A DNA stretch of 48,312 nt from an uncultured Clostridium sp. GTDB taxonomy: Bacteria > Bacillota > Clostridia > TANB77 > CAG-508. Under the pieces are notes generated by a model, which saw only the letters and a program-made list of their open reading frames with translations, was not told where the DNA came from and did not search any database. A program made the translations under genes and the position numbers. Each line of letters starts with the position of its first letter. The first letter of the stretch is position 1. The stretch is from NCBI GenBank assembly GCA_958422985.1, contig CATZPY010000008.1, forward strand, positions 1 to 48,312. Direction: 5' to 3'. Positions 9,293 through 18,299 of this stretch are shown piece by piece.

Positions 9293-9321
9293 TTGACAGA
9301 TAAAAAAATATATAGTATAAT
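9293..9321 (+). promoter_or_regulatory. Consensus sigma-A promoter of the G5/lysozyme-like gene
   Basis: A perfect TTGACA (9293-9298), 17-base spacer and perfect TATAAT (9316-9321). The leader between the expected transcription start and the ATG at 9391 is about 60 bases. It contains pairing segments (CTTGC near 9326 with GCAAG near 9371, and GCTCATA with TATGGGC) that could form a small hairpin. Confidence 0.85.
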
Positions 9322-9390
9322 GAAACTTGCTTATGGGAAATGGCTCATACTATAATATAAATATTATGGGCAAGCTCAAAGGAGGAAATT

Positions 9391-10377
9391 ATGTTAAAAA
9401 ATAATGTTGATGAAAAAGCATCAATATCTTTAAAAAGGATAATTGGAATTTGCTTAATATTCTTATTCATATCAGGAATATGTGTATTTGCAGCAAATAA
9501 ACAAGTAAAGAATGTACAAATTACATTATCAAATGGATGTGAAATGAATGTAGTAACATCAAAAACAAAAGTAGCAGACATATTAGATGAAAAACATATT
9601 ATATTATTACCAGAAGAAAAAGTAACTCCAGATGAAAACACTATTATTGGAGCAAATGGTAAAATAATAATAACAGAAAAAACAGCTCAAGAAGAAGTTG
9701 CAGAATTGATATCTGCAGAAACAGAAGCTAAGGAAACAAAAGAAGATAAAACAGAGTTAAATATAGATATGATAGCGCAAGCATACAATCCTATAACAGA
9801 AAAAACTATAGTAGAAACAGTAGCAATACCATTCGAAACAGTAACAAAAAATGTAGCAGATGGTGCTAAAGAAACAAAAAATCAAGTTTTACAAGAAGGT
9901 AAAGAAGGAAAAAGAGAAGTAACATACAGAGTAAAATATCAAAACGAAGTAGAAATAGACAGAAAAGAAATTAATTCTGTAGTTATAGAAGAGCCAGTAA
10001 ATAAAATTGTTCAAGTAAAAGCGAAAACAGTAACATCAAGAGGTGAAACAGGAAGAACTTATATATCTGGAAGTGTAGCGGAATATCAAGCTTATGCAAG
10101 AGCAAGATGTAGTGCATATGGTTGGTCTACAACAGATTTTAATTGTCTAGTTTCACTTTGGAACAGAGAAAGTGGTTGGAACCCTAATGCATATAATTCA
10201 AGATCTGGTGCATATGGAATACCACAAGCATTACCAGCAAGCAAAATGGCAACAGCAGGAACAGACTATAGAACAAACTTTAAAACTCAAATTAATTGGG
10301 GATTAGGTTATATAAAATCAAGATATGGTTCTCCATCAGCAGCATGGAATCATTCACAATCTAAAGGTTGGTATTAA
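9391..10377 (+). CDS. DUF348/G5-domain protein with a lysozyme-like C-terminus
   Basis: The 328-residue protein is exported by an N-terminal membrane or signal segment (about residues 16-36). It then has a DUF348-like domain (about 40-92, TLSNG..M.V.T...V.DIL), a G5 domain (about 134-212) and a C-terminal lytic transglycosylase-like domain (about 230-328). The last contains WNRESGWNPNAYN with candidate catalytic E260, then GAYGIPQALPASKM and INWGLGYI..RYG, as in resuscitation-promoting-factor and Apf-like cell-wall hydrolases. It probably cleaves peptidoglycan outside the cell. The start has AAAGGAGG seven bases upstream. It is monocistronic behind a consensus promoter. Confidence 0.88.
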   Translation: MLKNNVDEKASISLKRIIGICLIFLFISGICVFAANKQVKNVQITLSNGCEMNVVTSKTKVADILDEKHIILLPEEKVTPDENTIIGANGKIIITEKTAQEEVAELISAETEAKETKEDKTELNIDMIAQAYNPITEKTIVETVAIPFETVTKNVADGAKETKNQVLQEGKEGKREVTYRVKYQNEVEIDRKEINSVVIEEPVNKIVQVKAKTVTSRGETGRTYISGSVAEYQAYARARCSAYGWSTTDFNCLVSLWNRESGWNPNAYNSRSGAYGIPQALPASKMATAGTDYRTNFKTQINWGLGYIKSRYGSPSAAWNHSQSKGWY

Positions 10378-10383
10378 AAGTTA

Positions 10384-10435
10384 GCCAATGGATTACTCAT
10401 TACAATAGTAATAGTTAATTCATTGGCAATTTTTA
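10384..10435 (+). terminator. Terminator after the G5/lysozyme-like gene
   Basis: GCCAATG (10384-10390) pairs with CATTGGC (10421-10427), with an internal ATTAC/GTAAT stem, followed by AATTTTTAT. Confidence 0.75.
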
Positions 10436-10445
10436 TATGAAAAAT

Positions 10446-10504
10446 AAAAACGGGATTTTAAGAACTGTTCCAAGATCTTGGAGGAATTCCCTATCCCGGT
10501 TTTA
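10446..10504. repeat. Family A hairpin repeat, copy 2, with an internal palindrome
   Basis: Arms AAAACGGGAT and ATCCCGGTTTTA flank TTTTAAGAACTGTTCC. Unlike the other copies it holds a perfect 12-bp palindrome, CCAAGATCTTGG, at 10470-10481. It sits just upstream of the exoA ribosome site. Confidence 0.7.
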
Positions 10505-10523
10505 AATTATAAGGAGGAATAAA

Positions 10524-11291
10524 ATGAAATTAATATCATGGAATGTAAACGGACTAAGAGCAGTTGTAAATAAAGGATTTAGCGAATTTTTTAAAGAGAT
10601 AGATGCAGATATATTTTCTATTCAAGAAACTAAAATGCAGGAAGATCAATTAGAAGAAAATATTTTAAGTATATTTAAAGAATATCATACATATTGGAAT
10701 AGCGCAGAGAAAAAAGGATATTCGGGAACAGCAATTTTTACAAAAGAAAAGCCAATAAAAGTAACATATGGTATAGGAAAAGAAGAACATGATAAAGAAG
10801 GAAGAGTAATAACTTTAGAATTTGAAAAATTCTTTCTAATAAATATATATACTCCAAATTCTAAACGAGAGTTAGAAAGATTAGAATATAGGCAAGAATG
10901 GGAAGATGAAATTAGAAAATATTTGTCAGATTTAAAATTAATAAAACCAGTAATAATGTGTGGAGATTTAAATGTAGCGCACAATGAAATTGACTTAAAA
11001 AATCCAAAAACTAATAGGAGAAATGCAGGATTTACAGATGAAGAAAGAACAAAGATGACCGAACTTTTAAATGCAGGTTTTATAGATACATTTAGATATA
11101 AATATCCAGATTTAGAAGGAAAATATAGTTGGTGGTCTTATATGTTTCATGCAAGAGAAAAGAATGCTGGTTGGAGAATAGACTATTTTATAGTTTCTGA
11201 AGATTTAAAAAATAATATAGAAGATGCTAAAATTTTATCTGAAATTTATGGAAGTGATCATTGCCCAGTAGAATTAGACATAAATATATAA
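10524..11291 (+). CDS. exoA: Exodeoxyribonuclease III / AP endonuclease
   Basis: This enzyme nicks DNA at abasic sites and removes 3' blocking groups during base excision repair. The 255-residue protein shows the whole endonuclease/exonuclease/phosphatase motif series: SWNVNGLRA at the N-terminus, the metal-binding QETKM, GDLNVAHNEIDL, the basic RRNAGFTDEER segment, SWWSY, GWRIDYF and the terminal GSDHCPV with the catalytic histidine. AAGGAGG precedes the ATG. The following permease gene begins 22 bases after the stop. Confidence 0.95.
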   Translation: MKLISWNVNGLRAVVNKGFSEFFKEIDADIFSIQETKMQEDQLEENILSIFKEYHTYWNSAEKKGYSGTAIFTKEKPIKVTYGIGKEEHDKEGRVITLEFEKFFLINIYTPNSKRELERLEYRQEWEDEIRKYLSDLKLIKPVIMCGDLNVAHNEIDLKNPKTNRRNAGFTDEERTKMTELLNAGFIDTFRYKYPDLEGKYSWWSYMFHAREKNAGWRIDYFIVSEDLKNNIEDAKILSEIYGSDHCPVELDINI

Positions 11292-11313
11292 TTAAAATGA
11301 AAGGATATATATA

Positions 11314-12429
11314 ATGAAAGAAAACAATTGGAAGAAATGGTTATATTGGTTTAGCTTTGGTGTTGCAATTATAATTGTATATAATATATTTAATAACTTT
11401 GATAATATAAAACAAGTTGTAAGTAATTTTTTTAAAATATTAAGTCCATTTTTGGCGGGAGGATTAATAGCATATATATTATATTTGCCTACTAGCAAAA
11501 TAGAGAAAGTTATAGAAGAGAGCAAGATAAAAGTAATAAAAGATAAAGCAAGACCTATAAGTGTAATAATAATATATATATTAATTTTAACCATTTTGAT
11601 TATAGGAATGAAATTTGTTGTACCCAAAATATATGAAAGTGTAATAGAGCTAATTAATAGTTCACAAGGATATATAACAGACATAATAAATAAATTTTCT
11701 TCATTGCCAGAAGACTCTTTTATAAAGAAAGATTTTTTGCAACAAGCAATATCAAAATTAAATCAAATAGATATTATTCAAGTAATAAATTATTTATCTG
11801 GAATATTTAGTTTTGCAACAAGTTTATTAAATGTGTTTGTTGCAATAGTAGTTTCTATATATGTTTTAACAGCAAGAGGAAAATTGGTAAGAGCTTTAAA
11901 GAGATTCATTGTAGCAGTATTTAAAACAAAAACAGCGGAGCAAATAATTAAATATTTTGAAAATTCTAATGAATACTTTTTTAAATTTTTATCAAGCCAA
12001 GTTTTAGATGGAATAGTTGTAGGAGTGCTAACATCTATTGCTATGTCGATTTTAGGTGTGAAATATGCAGTTTTATTAGGTTTCTTTATAGGATTATTTA
12101 ACCTTATACCATATTTTGGAGCAATATTTGCAGTAGCAATTTCTGCAGTTATAACATTAGTTACTGGAGGGCTAGCACAAGCAATATGGATGCTAATAAT
12201 AGTAATTATATTACAACAAATAGATGCAAATGTAATTAATCCAAAAATAGTAGGGGGATCATTAAAATTAAGTCCACTACTAGTTATATTTGCAGTTGCA
12301 GTAGGAGGAGCGTATTTTGGAGTATTAGGAATGTTCTTAGGACCACCTGTTGCAGCTATAATAAAGCTAATAGTTTCAGATTTTATAGATTATAAATTAG
12401 AAAATAAAAGAAAAGAAATAGAAGCATAA
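11314..12429 (+). CDS. AI-2E family (PerM/YdiK-like) membrane transporter
   Basis: The 371-residue protein has about eight membrane segments: a pair near the N-terminus (about 10-30 and 40-58), one near 85-105, one near 165-190, and a C-terminal bundle (about 235-345) with glycine-rich DGIVVGVL, GLFNLIPYFGAIFA, NPKIVGGSLKLSPLLVI and GGAYFGVLGMFLGPPVAAI. These are the hallmark blocks of the AI-2E/UPF0118 family. Members have been linked to autoinducer-2 export or ion transport, so the substrate is uncertain. It probably shares the exoA transcript. Confidence 0.9.
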   Translation: MKENNWKKWLYWFSFGVAIIIVYNIFNNFDNIKQVVSNFFKILSPFLAGGLIAYILYLPTSKIEKVIEESKIKVIKDKARPISVIIIYILILTILIIGMKFVVPKIYESVIELINSSQGYITDIINKFSSLPEDSFIKKDFLQQAISKLNQIDIIQVINYLSGIFSFATSLLNVFVAIVVSIYVLTARGKLVRALKRFIVAVFKTKTAEQIIKYFENSNEYFFKFLSSQVLDGIVVGVLTSIAMSILGVKYAVLLGFFIGLFNLIPYFGAIFAVAISAVITLVTGGLAQAIWMLIIVIILQQIDANVINPKIVGGSLKLSPLLVIFAVAVGGAYFGVLGMFLGPPVAAIIKLIVSDFIDYKLENKRKEIEA

Positions 12430-12435
12430 AATCTT

Positions 12436-12484
12436 AAAGGATATAAATTATTAATATAATATTAATAATTTATATCCTTTTTTC
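12436..12484 (+). terminator. Long hairpin terminator after the AI-2E gene
   Basis: A 22-base perfect inverted repeat (12436-12480, arms beginning AAAGGATATAAATT) is followed by a T run. The stem is AT-only apart from GG/CC near its base. Confidence 0.85.
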
Positions 12485-12497
12485 TTAATAAATAAAA

Positions 12498-12506
12498 TGG
12501 TATAAT
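12498..12506 (+). promoter_or_regulatory. Extended -10 promoter of the two-component operon
   Basis: TGGTATAAT (12498-12506) is an extended -10 element 35 bases before the response regulator start. No clear -35 is present, which fits an extended -10 promoter. Confidence 0.55.
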
Positions 12507-12540
12507 ACCAGTAGATTAAAAATAAAAGGAATGATTTTTT

Positions 12541-13236
12541 ATGTACAATATTTTAGTTTGTGATGATGATAAAGAAATAGTAAATGCAATAGAAATTTAC
12601 TTAGAAAAAGAAGGCTATAAGATATATAAAGCATATAATGGAAAAGAAGCTTTAAATATAATAAATAAAGCGGAAATACATTTAGTTATATTGGACATAA
12701 TGATGCCAGAGTTAGATGGAATAAGTGTGGCAGAGAATATCAGAGAAGATAAAGCAATTCCTATTATCATGCTTTCAGCTAAATCTGAAGATTATGATAA
12801 AATAAAAGGTTTAAATGTAGGTGCAGACGACTATATAACAAAGCCATTTAACCCAATGGAACTAATTGCTAGAGTCAATTCACAAATGAGAAGATATACA
12901 AAGCTTGGAAGCATTAGTAAGAAAGAAGATAACAATATATATCAAGCAGGAGAACTAATAATAGATGATACAAAAAAAGAAGTTTCTGTTGATGGGAAAA
13001 ATATTAAGCTAACACCTACGGAATACAATATTTTAAAATTTTTAACAAAAAATAAAGGAAGAGTATTTTCTATATCACAAATATATGAAAATGTATGGGA
13101 AGAAGAGTCATATGGAGCAGAAAATATAATAGCAGTACATATAAGACACATAAGGGAAAAAATAGAGATAAATCCACGTGAACCAAAATATTTAAAAGTA
13201 ATTTGGGGAATTGGATATAAAATAGAAGATATATAA
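12541..13236 (+). CDS. OmpR/PhoB-family response regulator
   Basis: The 231-residue protein has an N-terminal receiver domain (about 1-118) with acidic pocket DDD at residues 8-10, phospho-acceptor D52 in VILDIMMPE and conserved K101 in TKPF, then a winged-helix DNA-binding domain (about 130-230) with LTPTEYNIL and HIRHIREKIE. It is a DNA-binding transcription regulator activated by phosphorylation from the kinase encoded 13 bases downstream. Which signal or target genes are involved cannot be read from the sequence. Confidence 0.93.
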   Translation: MYNILVCDDDKEIVNAIEIYLEKEGYKIYKAYNGKEALNIINKAEIHLVILDIMMPELDGISVAENIREDKAIPIIMLSAKSEDYDKIKGLNVGADDYITKPFNPMELIARVNSQMRRYTKLGSISKKEDNNIYQAGELIIDDTKKEVSVDGKNIKLTPTEYNILKFLTKNKGRVFSISQIYENVWEEESYGAENIIAVHIRHIREKIEINPREPKYLKVIWGIGYKIEDI

Positions 13237-13249
13237 AGGATGTGAGAAA

Positions 13250-15322
13250 ATGGAAGAAAGAAGTATTTTAAAAAATAAAGGGCTAAAAGTTTTAGCGTTT
13301 GTAACATTGCCTATATTTTTAATGACATTAATTGTAGATTTAATAATAATTTATTATGCTGTTGCACATCCAGAAATAAAAGAGAACAAAGATTTTTATA
13401 GTACAGATATGTTTATAGATTCATATTTATCAGAAGTGTATAGAAAGGCTTCTAGTTTGCAAGATGAAATTGAAGAAGGATATTATATTGACGAATATGG
13501 TTATAGTATAGAAACTAATGAAGACATAGAAATCTTAAATTCAAGAAAGCCAATTTACGTACAAGATGGTGACTATAAAATATATTATCAAAGTAATCAT
13601 AATAAGAATAAATTTGTTTATTTATTAATAAATTCTGAGACGAAAATAGCGTATACAAATCTACAGCAAACAGCTAAAACAAACACGATAGAAAAGCTAA
13701 AACAAGTAATAATATCAAATAATAAATATTGGTCAATTTCGAATAATCAAATAAAAACAAATATAGAAAGATTGTCTGACACAAATATAGTAAGAAATCA
13801 ATCTATGCAAAAAGTTAGCGAATTTTCTAAGGAAAAAGAACTTTACACAGCTTTTGACGAGTCGGTAAAGAATTTAGATTATACAAGTGATATAACACTT
13901 AGTAAAGCTTTATATGAAGAAACTCAAAGATTGTATAGGTATTCATATTCAACATTGTTTATTAGTGTAATATTAGCAAGTATAGAAGTTGTATATTTAA
14001 TATATGCTGTAGGACATGTAAAAAATAAAAAGGGAATTTATTTATCTTGGGTAGATAAAATTCCATTAGAAATAATAGGATTAATTTATGCCATATTAAT
14101 ACCAATAGAGTGTATTGTATTAGCAGGATGTTTTACTATAGTTTCAGTAGATGTTAATTTATGTTTTATGCTTTTAGCAATAGTTGGATATTTTTCTGCA
14201 ATAAGCGTCTTATATGGTGGAGGAACATTTATAAGACGAATAAAAACACATACATTTTTTAAGAATTCGATAACATATAAAGTTTTTAAATGGATATTTA
14301 CAAAGTTTAAAAAAATAAAAAACACATTTATATCTAATAAAAACTTAGGCAAAAAAATAGCTATATATTTTATAGGTATGATAGCAATTTCGATACTTAT
14401 AGTATTAATGTTTAGTGAATTCGGAATTTTATTAGATATAGTTTTCTGGGTATGGTGTTACTATAAAATAATGCAAGAAGTAGATAAATTTAAACAAATA
14501 CATGATGCCACAGAAAGAATTTATAAAGGTGATACAAATATAAAAATAGATGAATCTATGTATACAGGAATATTAAAAGAATTTGCAATTTATTTAAATG
14601 ACATAGCAGGTGGATTTTCTAATGCTATACAAGAAAGTTTAAAAAGTGAGAGGTTAAAGACAGAACTTATTACAAATGTTTCACATGATATTAAAACACC
14701 CCTAACATCAATTATTAATTATGTAGATTTAATAAAACAAGAAAATATACAAAATGATAAAGTTAAAGAATATATAGAAATTTTAGATAATAAATCACAA
14801 AGACTAAAGAAATTAATAGAGGATTTAGTAGAAGCGTCTAAAGCATCTTCAGGCAATATAAAAATAAACAAAGAAGTTTTAAATGTAAAAGAACTACTAA
14901 GCCAAGTAACAGGAGAATTTAAAGATAAATTTAATAAAAGAGGACTAAATATAATTACCAAAGTTCCTGAAGAAATAGTTTACATAAAAGCAGACAGTAG
15001 ATATTTATATAGAGTATTAGAAAATGTATGTAGCAATGTAGCAAAATATGCTGCACAAGACAGTAGAGTATATTTAGACTGTGTTTTAGAAGAAAATGGT
15101 GATGTAGTAATATATGTAAAAAATATTTCCAAAGAAGAGTTAAATATTTCAGCAGATGAATTAATGCAAAGGTTTGTACGTGGAGATAAATCTAGAAATA
15201 CAGAGGGGAGTGGGCTAGGACTTTCTATAGCTAATAGTTTAACAGAATTGCAAGGAGGAACCTTTAATATTCACCTAGATGGAGATTTATTTAAAACAGA
15301 AATTAGATTTAAAAGAGTATAA
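13250..15322 (+). CDS. Membrane sensor histidine kinase
   Basis: The 690-residue kinase has an N-terminal membrane segment (about 13-38), an extracytoplasmic sensor region (about 40-235), a cluster of four or five membrane segments (about 237-410), and a cytoplasmic kinase core. The core shows phospho-acceptor H479 in NVSHDIKTPLTS, an N-box around ENVCSNVAKYA and a G-box GSGLGLSIANSL. The large mixed periplasmic-plus-polytopic sensor resembles VanS/CroS-like kinases only in general layout. It is paired with the preceding response regulator, and AAAGGATG precedes the ATG. No terminator is visible after it. Confidence 0.92.
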   Translation: MEERSILKNKGLKVLAFVTLPIFLMTLIVDLIIIYYAVAHPEIKENKDFYSTDMFIDSYLSEVYRKASSLQDEIEEGYYIDEYGYSIETNEDIEILNSRKPIYVQDGDYKIYYQSNHNKNKFVYLLINSETKIAYTNLQQTAKTNTIEKLKQVIISNNKYWSISNNQIKTNIERLSDTNIVRNQSMQKVSEFSKEKELYTAFDESVKNLDYTSDITLSKALYEETQRLYRYSYSTLFISVILASIEVVYLIYAVGHVKNKKGIYLSWVDKIPLEIIGLIYAILIPIECIVLAGCFTIVSVDVNLCFMLLAIVGYFSAISVLYGGGTFIRRIKTHTFFKNSITYKVFKWIFTKFKKIKNTFISNKNLGKKIAIYFIGMIAISILIVLMFSEFGILLDIVFWVWCYYKIMQEVDKFKQIHDATERIYKGDTNIKIDESMYTGILKEFAIYLNDIAGGFSNAIQESLKSERLKTELITNVSHDIKTPLTSIINYVDLIKQENIQNDKVKEYIEILDNKSQRLKKLIEDLVEASKASSGNIKINKEVLNVKELLSQVTGEFKDKFNKRGLNIITKVPEEIVYIKADSRYLYRVLENVCSNVAKYAAQDSRVYLDCVLEENGDVVIYVKNISKEELNISADELMQRFVRGDKSRNTEGSGLGLSIANSLTELQGGTFNIHLDGDLFKTEIRFKRV

Positions 15323-15365
15323 ATGAAGCATTAATAGCAGGAATTAGAGAAGAAGTATGCTAAAA

Positions 15366-15394
15366 TTGACATAAAAAATCAAATGTGTTATAAT
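15366..15394 (+). promoter_or_regulatory. Consensus promoter of the 70-residue orphan
   Basis: TTGACA (15366-15371), a 17-base spacer and TATAAT (15389-15394) with an extended TGT before it. The leader contains the hairpin ATCTTCTA-TAT-TAGAAGAT (15418-15436), 13 bases before AGGAGG. Confidence 0.85.
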
Positions 15395-15461
15395 GGACTT
15401 TGTGCAACTTAAGTAATATCTTCTATATTAGAAGATAAAAAACAACATAGGAGGTCGAAAT

Positions 15462-15674
15462 ATGACTTGGATGAAAATATGGGAAGTATATGAAAATTAT
15501 GGAAGAAATGCTTGGATCGAAGCAATTGTTATGAATGTTGGAGATTCAATTGACATTAAAAATGGAGAAACTGAGACAATTACTCGGATAACTAGAATAG
15601 ATTATATAAATTATACAGCACAAATTGCTAAAGCGATTAAGCAAATAAGGCTAAATGAATTTATAACATGTTAA
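15462..15674 (+). CDS. Small orphan protein, probably strongly expressed
   Basis: The 70-residue product is not recognised. It has no signal peptide or membrane segment; residues about 25-50 alternate polar and hydrophobic residues (VGDSIDIKNGETETITRI), suggesting a small beta-rich fold, followed by a helix (AQIAKAIKQIRLNEF). The gene is real by context: consensus promoter, leader hairpin, AGGAGG seven bases before the ATG and a strong terminator after the stop. The combination suggests an abundant monocistronic small protein. Function is unknown. Confidence 0.7.
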   Translation: MTWMKIWEVYENYGRNAWIEAIVMNVGDSIDIKNGETETITRITRIDYINYTAQIAKAIKQIRLNEFITC

Positions 15675-15701
15675 GTTCAAGTTAAAAATAAACCTTTTTG
15701 A

Positions 15702-15732
15702 AGCAGTCCCGCCTTACGGGGCTGTTTTTTTC
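15702..15732 (+). terminator. Strong GC-rich terminator of the 70-residue orphan gene
   Basis: AGCAGTCCCG (15702-15711) pairs with CGGGGCTGTT (15717-15726) around CCTTA, followed by a T run. It is the most GC-rich intergenic stem in the window. Confidence 0.9.
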
Positions 15733-15734
15733 AA

Positions 15735-15808
15735 TACTAAAGAATTATGTAGTACCCAAGATTTTCTTGGAATTTATGTTTGCTAGAAAATCCTAGGTAT
15801 GCTTTTTT
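15735..15808. repeat. Family B hairpin repeat, copy 2
   Basis: The order ACTAAAGAATTATGTAG, ACCCAAGATTTTCTTGG, AATTTATGTTTGC, TAGAAAATCCTAGGTAT and a T run matches the other family B copies. The stem pairs CCAAGATTTTCT with AGAAAATCCTAGG. Confidence 0.65.
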
Positions 15809-15813
15809 ATGAG

Positions 15814-15853
15814 ATACCGAGATTTTAAAGAATGTTCTCTGATACCGTTTTTA
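15814..15853. repeat. Family A hairpin repeat, copy 3
   Basis: ATACCGAGATTTTAAAGAAT, GTTCTCT and GATACCGTTTTTA reproduce the arm-loop-arm order of family A with mismatches in the stem. It lies directly after a family B copy. Confidence 0.55.
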
Positions 15854-15871
15854 AAAATATGTAAGTTTATA

Positions 15872-15899
15872 TTGTTAAATGAAATAATTATGATATAAT
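15872..15899 (+). promoter_or_regulatory. Promoter of pcrA
   Basis: TTGTTA (15872-15877), a 16-base spacer and TATAAT (15894-15899) with an extended TGA before it, 38 bases upstream of the start. Confidence 0.65.
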
Positions 15900-15937
15900 T
15901 TGCAAGAGAACAAAATATCGCTAAAGGAGAAAAGAAA

Positions 15938-18223
15938 ATGCAAGATTTATTAGAAGGTTTAAATGATAAACAATATGAAGCTGTTGTTAATACAGATGGT
16001 CCATGTTTAGTAATTGCTGGTGCAGGAAGTGGAAAGACAAAAGTATTAACTCATAAAATAGCATATTTATTAGAAGAAAAAGATGTTAAGCCATGGAATA
16101 TATTGGCTATAACATTTACAAATAAAGCAGCAAATGAAATGAAAGAAAGAGTGGAAAATTTAGTTGGAGAAGCTGCAAAAGATATGTGGATAGGAACATT
16201 CCATTCAATATGTGTAAAAATTTTAAGAAGATTTATAGATAGAATTGGATTTGATCATTCTTTTGTAATATTCGATACTTCTGACCAAAGGACTTTAATA
16301 AAGGAATGTTTAAAGGATTTGCAAATAGATGACAAAATGTTTACAGATAGGATTGTTCAATTTGAGATAAGTAATGCAAAAAATGATATGAAAGAACCAG
16401 AAGAATACGAAGCAATTTCTAAAGGGGATTATAGAAAAGAAAAAATAGCTTCTGTATATAGGCTATATCAAAAAAGACTAAAAGAAAATAATGCGATAGA
16501 TTTTGATGATATTATAAATTATACGATAAAAATATTTAAGGAAAATGAAGATGTATTAGATTATTATACTAATAAATTTAATTATATTTTAGTAGACGAG
16601 TACCAAGATACAAATAAATCACAATTTACACTAATAAGATTACTTGCAGATGCACATGGTAATATAACAGTGGTTGGTGATAATGACCAAGGAATTTATA
16701 GTTTTAGAGGTGCAGATATTTCGAATATTTTAAACTTCGAAAAAGATTTTAAAGGTACTAAAATAATAAAATTAGAGCAAAATTATAGATGTACACAAAA
16801 TATATTAAATGCAGCAAATTCCGTAATTAAAAATAATGAGGTAAAATATAAGAAAAAATTATGGACAGAAAATGAAGAAGGTTCACTTCCAACTTTTCAT
16901 GTTTCAGATGATGAATATGATGAAGGACGATATATAGTAGAAGAAATAAATCATTTAAGAAGAGAAGAATATTATAAATATTCAGACTTTGCAGTACTTT
17001 ATAGAATGAACTCACAATCTAGAGCTATAGAAGAAATTTTAAGAAGAGAAGATATACCATATAAAATAGTGGGAGGATTAAAATTCTACGAGAGAAAAGA
17101 AATAAAAGATATAATTGCATATCTTAGACTAATTAATAATACATCAGACAATTTAGCCTTAAAAAGAATTATAAATGAACCTAAAAGAGGTATAGGAAAA
17201 ACTAGTTTGGACAAAATACAAGCGATTTCAGAACAAACTGGAATACCTATGTATGATATAATAAAAGAAGCAGACCAATATGGGCTAGCAAGAGTGTATG
17301 CAAATGCACAAAGCTTTGTAGCTGTTATAGAAGATTTAATAAGTAAGAAAGACGAATATACAATTACAGAATTAATAAAACATACATTAAAAGAAACTGG
17401 ATATACAAAGGCACTTGAAGAAGAAGATTCGATAGAAGCAGAAAACAGAATAGAAAACTTAGAGGAATTTTTAACAGTTGCAGTACAATTTGAAGAAGAA
17501 GAAGCAGAAAATGACTTAAGTTCATTCCTAGAAGGTATAACGCTTTCTAGTGATATAGACGGAATGGATGAAGAAGAAGAATCTGTTACATTAATGACAC
17601 TTCACTCAGCAAAAGGACTAGAATTTCCAGTAGTATTTTTGGTTGGAATGGAAGAAGGAATTTTTCCAGGATATAAATCTATAGGGGAGCAAAAGGAATT
17701 AGAAGAAGAAAGACGTTTATGCTATGTTGGAATTACAAGAGCAAAAAATAATTTGTATTTAACATGTAGTAGGCAAAGAACAATGTTTGGATCAACAAGT
17801 TGTAATCCTGTTTCTAGATTTGTAAAAGAAATACCAAAAGCAATGTTAGAAGGATCAGCAGAATTAGGAAGTGAAACAGAAAATAAATTTAAAGATAGTA
17901 ATTATGAGTGGAGCTACGGAAAAACAGGAAGTAGCAAAGTGGTAAGTTATAAAATAGAAACTTCAAATACAAGAAAAGAGCCAAGCTTTGCATTTAAATC
18001 AGCAGAAAGCTTTTTAGCCAAATTAAACAATAAAGTACAAACTAGCCAAGCAGATGTTTCAAAATATAAAGAAGGACAAAGAATATACCATAAACGTTTT
18101 GGAGAAGGAAACATAAGCAAAATAGAACCAGAAGGAGATGACTTAAAGCTAGATATACAATTTGATAAAGTAGGACATAAACGTTTAATGGCGAAATTTG
18201 CGAATTTAGAAATTATAGATTAA
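15938..18223 (+). CDS. pcrA: PcrA/UvrD-type ATP-dependent DNA helicase
   Basis: PcrA is a 3'-5' superfamily 1 helicase that clears protein-DNA blocks and acts in repair and plasmid replication. The 761-residue protein shows the motif series: Walker A AGAGSGKT (27-34), ITFTNKAANEM, GTFHS, DEYQDTN (Walker B), GDNDQGIYSFRGA, LEQNYRC, VTLMTLHSAKGLEF and the terminal YVGITRAK. The last ~70 residues (VSKYKEGQRIYHKRFGEG) match the Tudor-like RNA polymerase-binding tail of PcrA. AAAGGAG lies upstream of the ATG. Confidence 0.96.
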   Translation: MQDLLEGLNDKQYEAVVNTDGPCLVIAGAGSGKTKVLTHKIAYLLEEKDVKPWNILAITFTNKAANEMKERVENLVGEAAKDMWIGTFHSICVKILRRFIDRIGFDHSFVIFDTSDQRTLIKECLKDLQIDDKMFTDRIVQFEISNAKNDMKEPEEYEAISKGDYRKEKIASVYRLYQKRLKENNAIDFDDIINYTIKIFKENEDVLDYYTNKFNYILVDEYQDTNKSQFTLIRLLADAHGNITVVGDNDQGIYSFRGADISNILNFEKDFKGTKIIKLEQNYRCTQNILNAANSVIKNNEVKYKKKLWTENEEGSLPTFHVSDDEYDEGRYIVEEINHLRREEYYKYSDFAVLYRMNSQSRAIEEILRREDIPYKIVGGLKFYERKEIKDIIAYLRLINNTSDNLALKRIINEPKRGIGKTSLDKIQAISEQTGIPMYDIIKEADQYGLARVYANAQSFVAVIEDLISKKDEYTITELIKHTLKETGYTKALEEEDSIEAENRIENLEEFLTVAVQFEEEEAENDLSSFLEGITLSSDIDGMDEEEESVTLMTLHSAKGLEFPVVFLVGMEEGIFPGYKSIGEQKELEEERRLCYVGITRAKNNLYLTCSRQRTMFGSTSCNPVSRFVKEIPKAMLEGSAELGSETENKFKDSNYEWSYGKTGSSKVVSYKIETSNTRKEPSFAFKSAESFLAKLNNKVQTSQADVSKYKEGQRIYHKRFGEGNISKIEPEGDDLKLDIQFDKVGHKRLMAKFANLEIID

Positions 18224-18299
18224 ATAAAATGTTTAACTATAAGATGTATAAAAAATGGAATTTGGATAATAATATAAAAAAACAAAAAGGAGTGATAAT

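Noticed and set aside
9322..9390. Possible c-di-AMP (ydaO-type) riboswitch before the G5/lysozyme-like hydrolase gene
   Set aside because: Such riboswitches are common before wall hydrolases, but this leader is only about 60 bases and lacks the conserved core, so only a small hairpin is supported.
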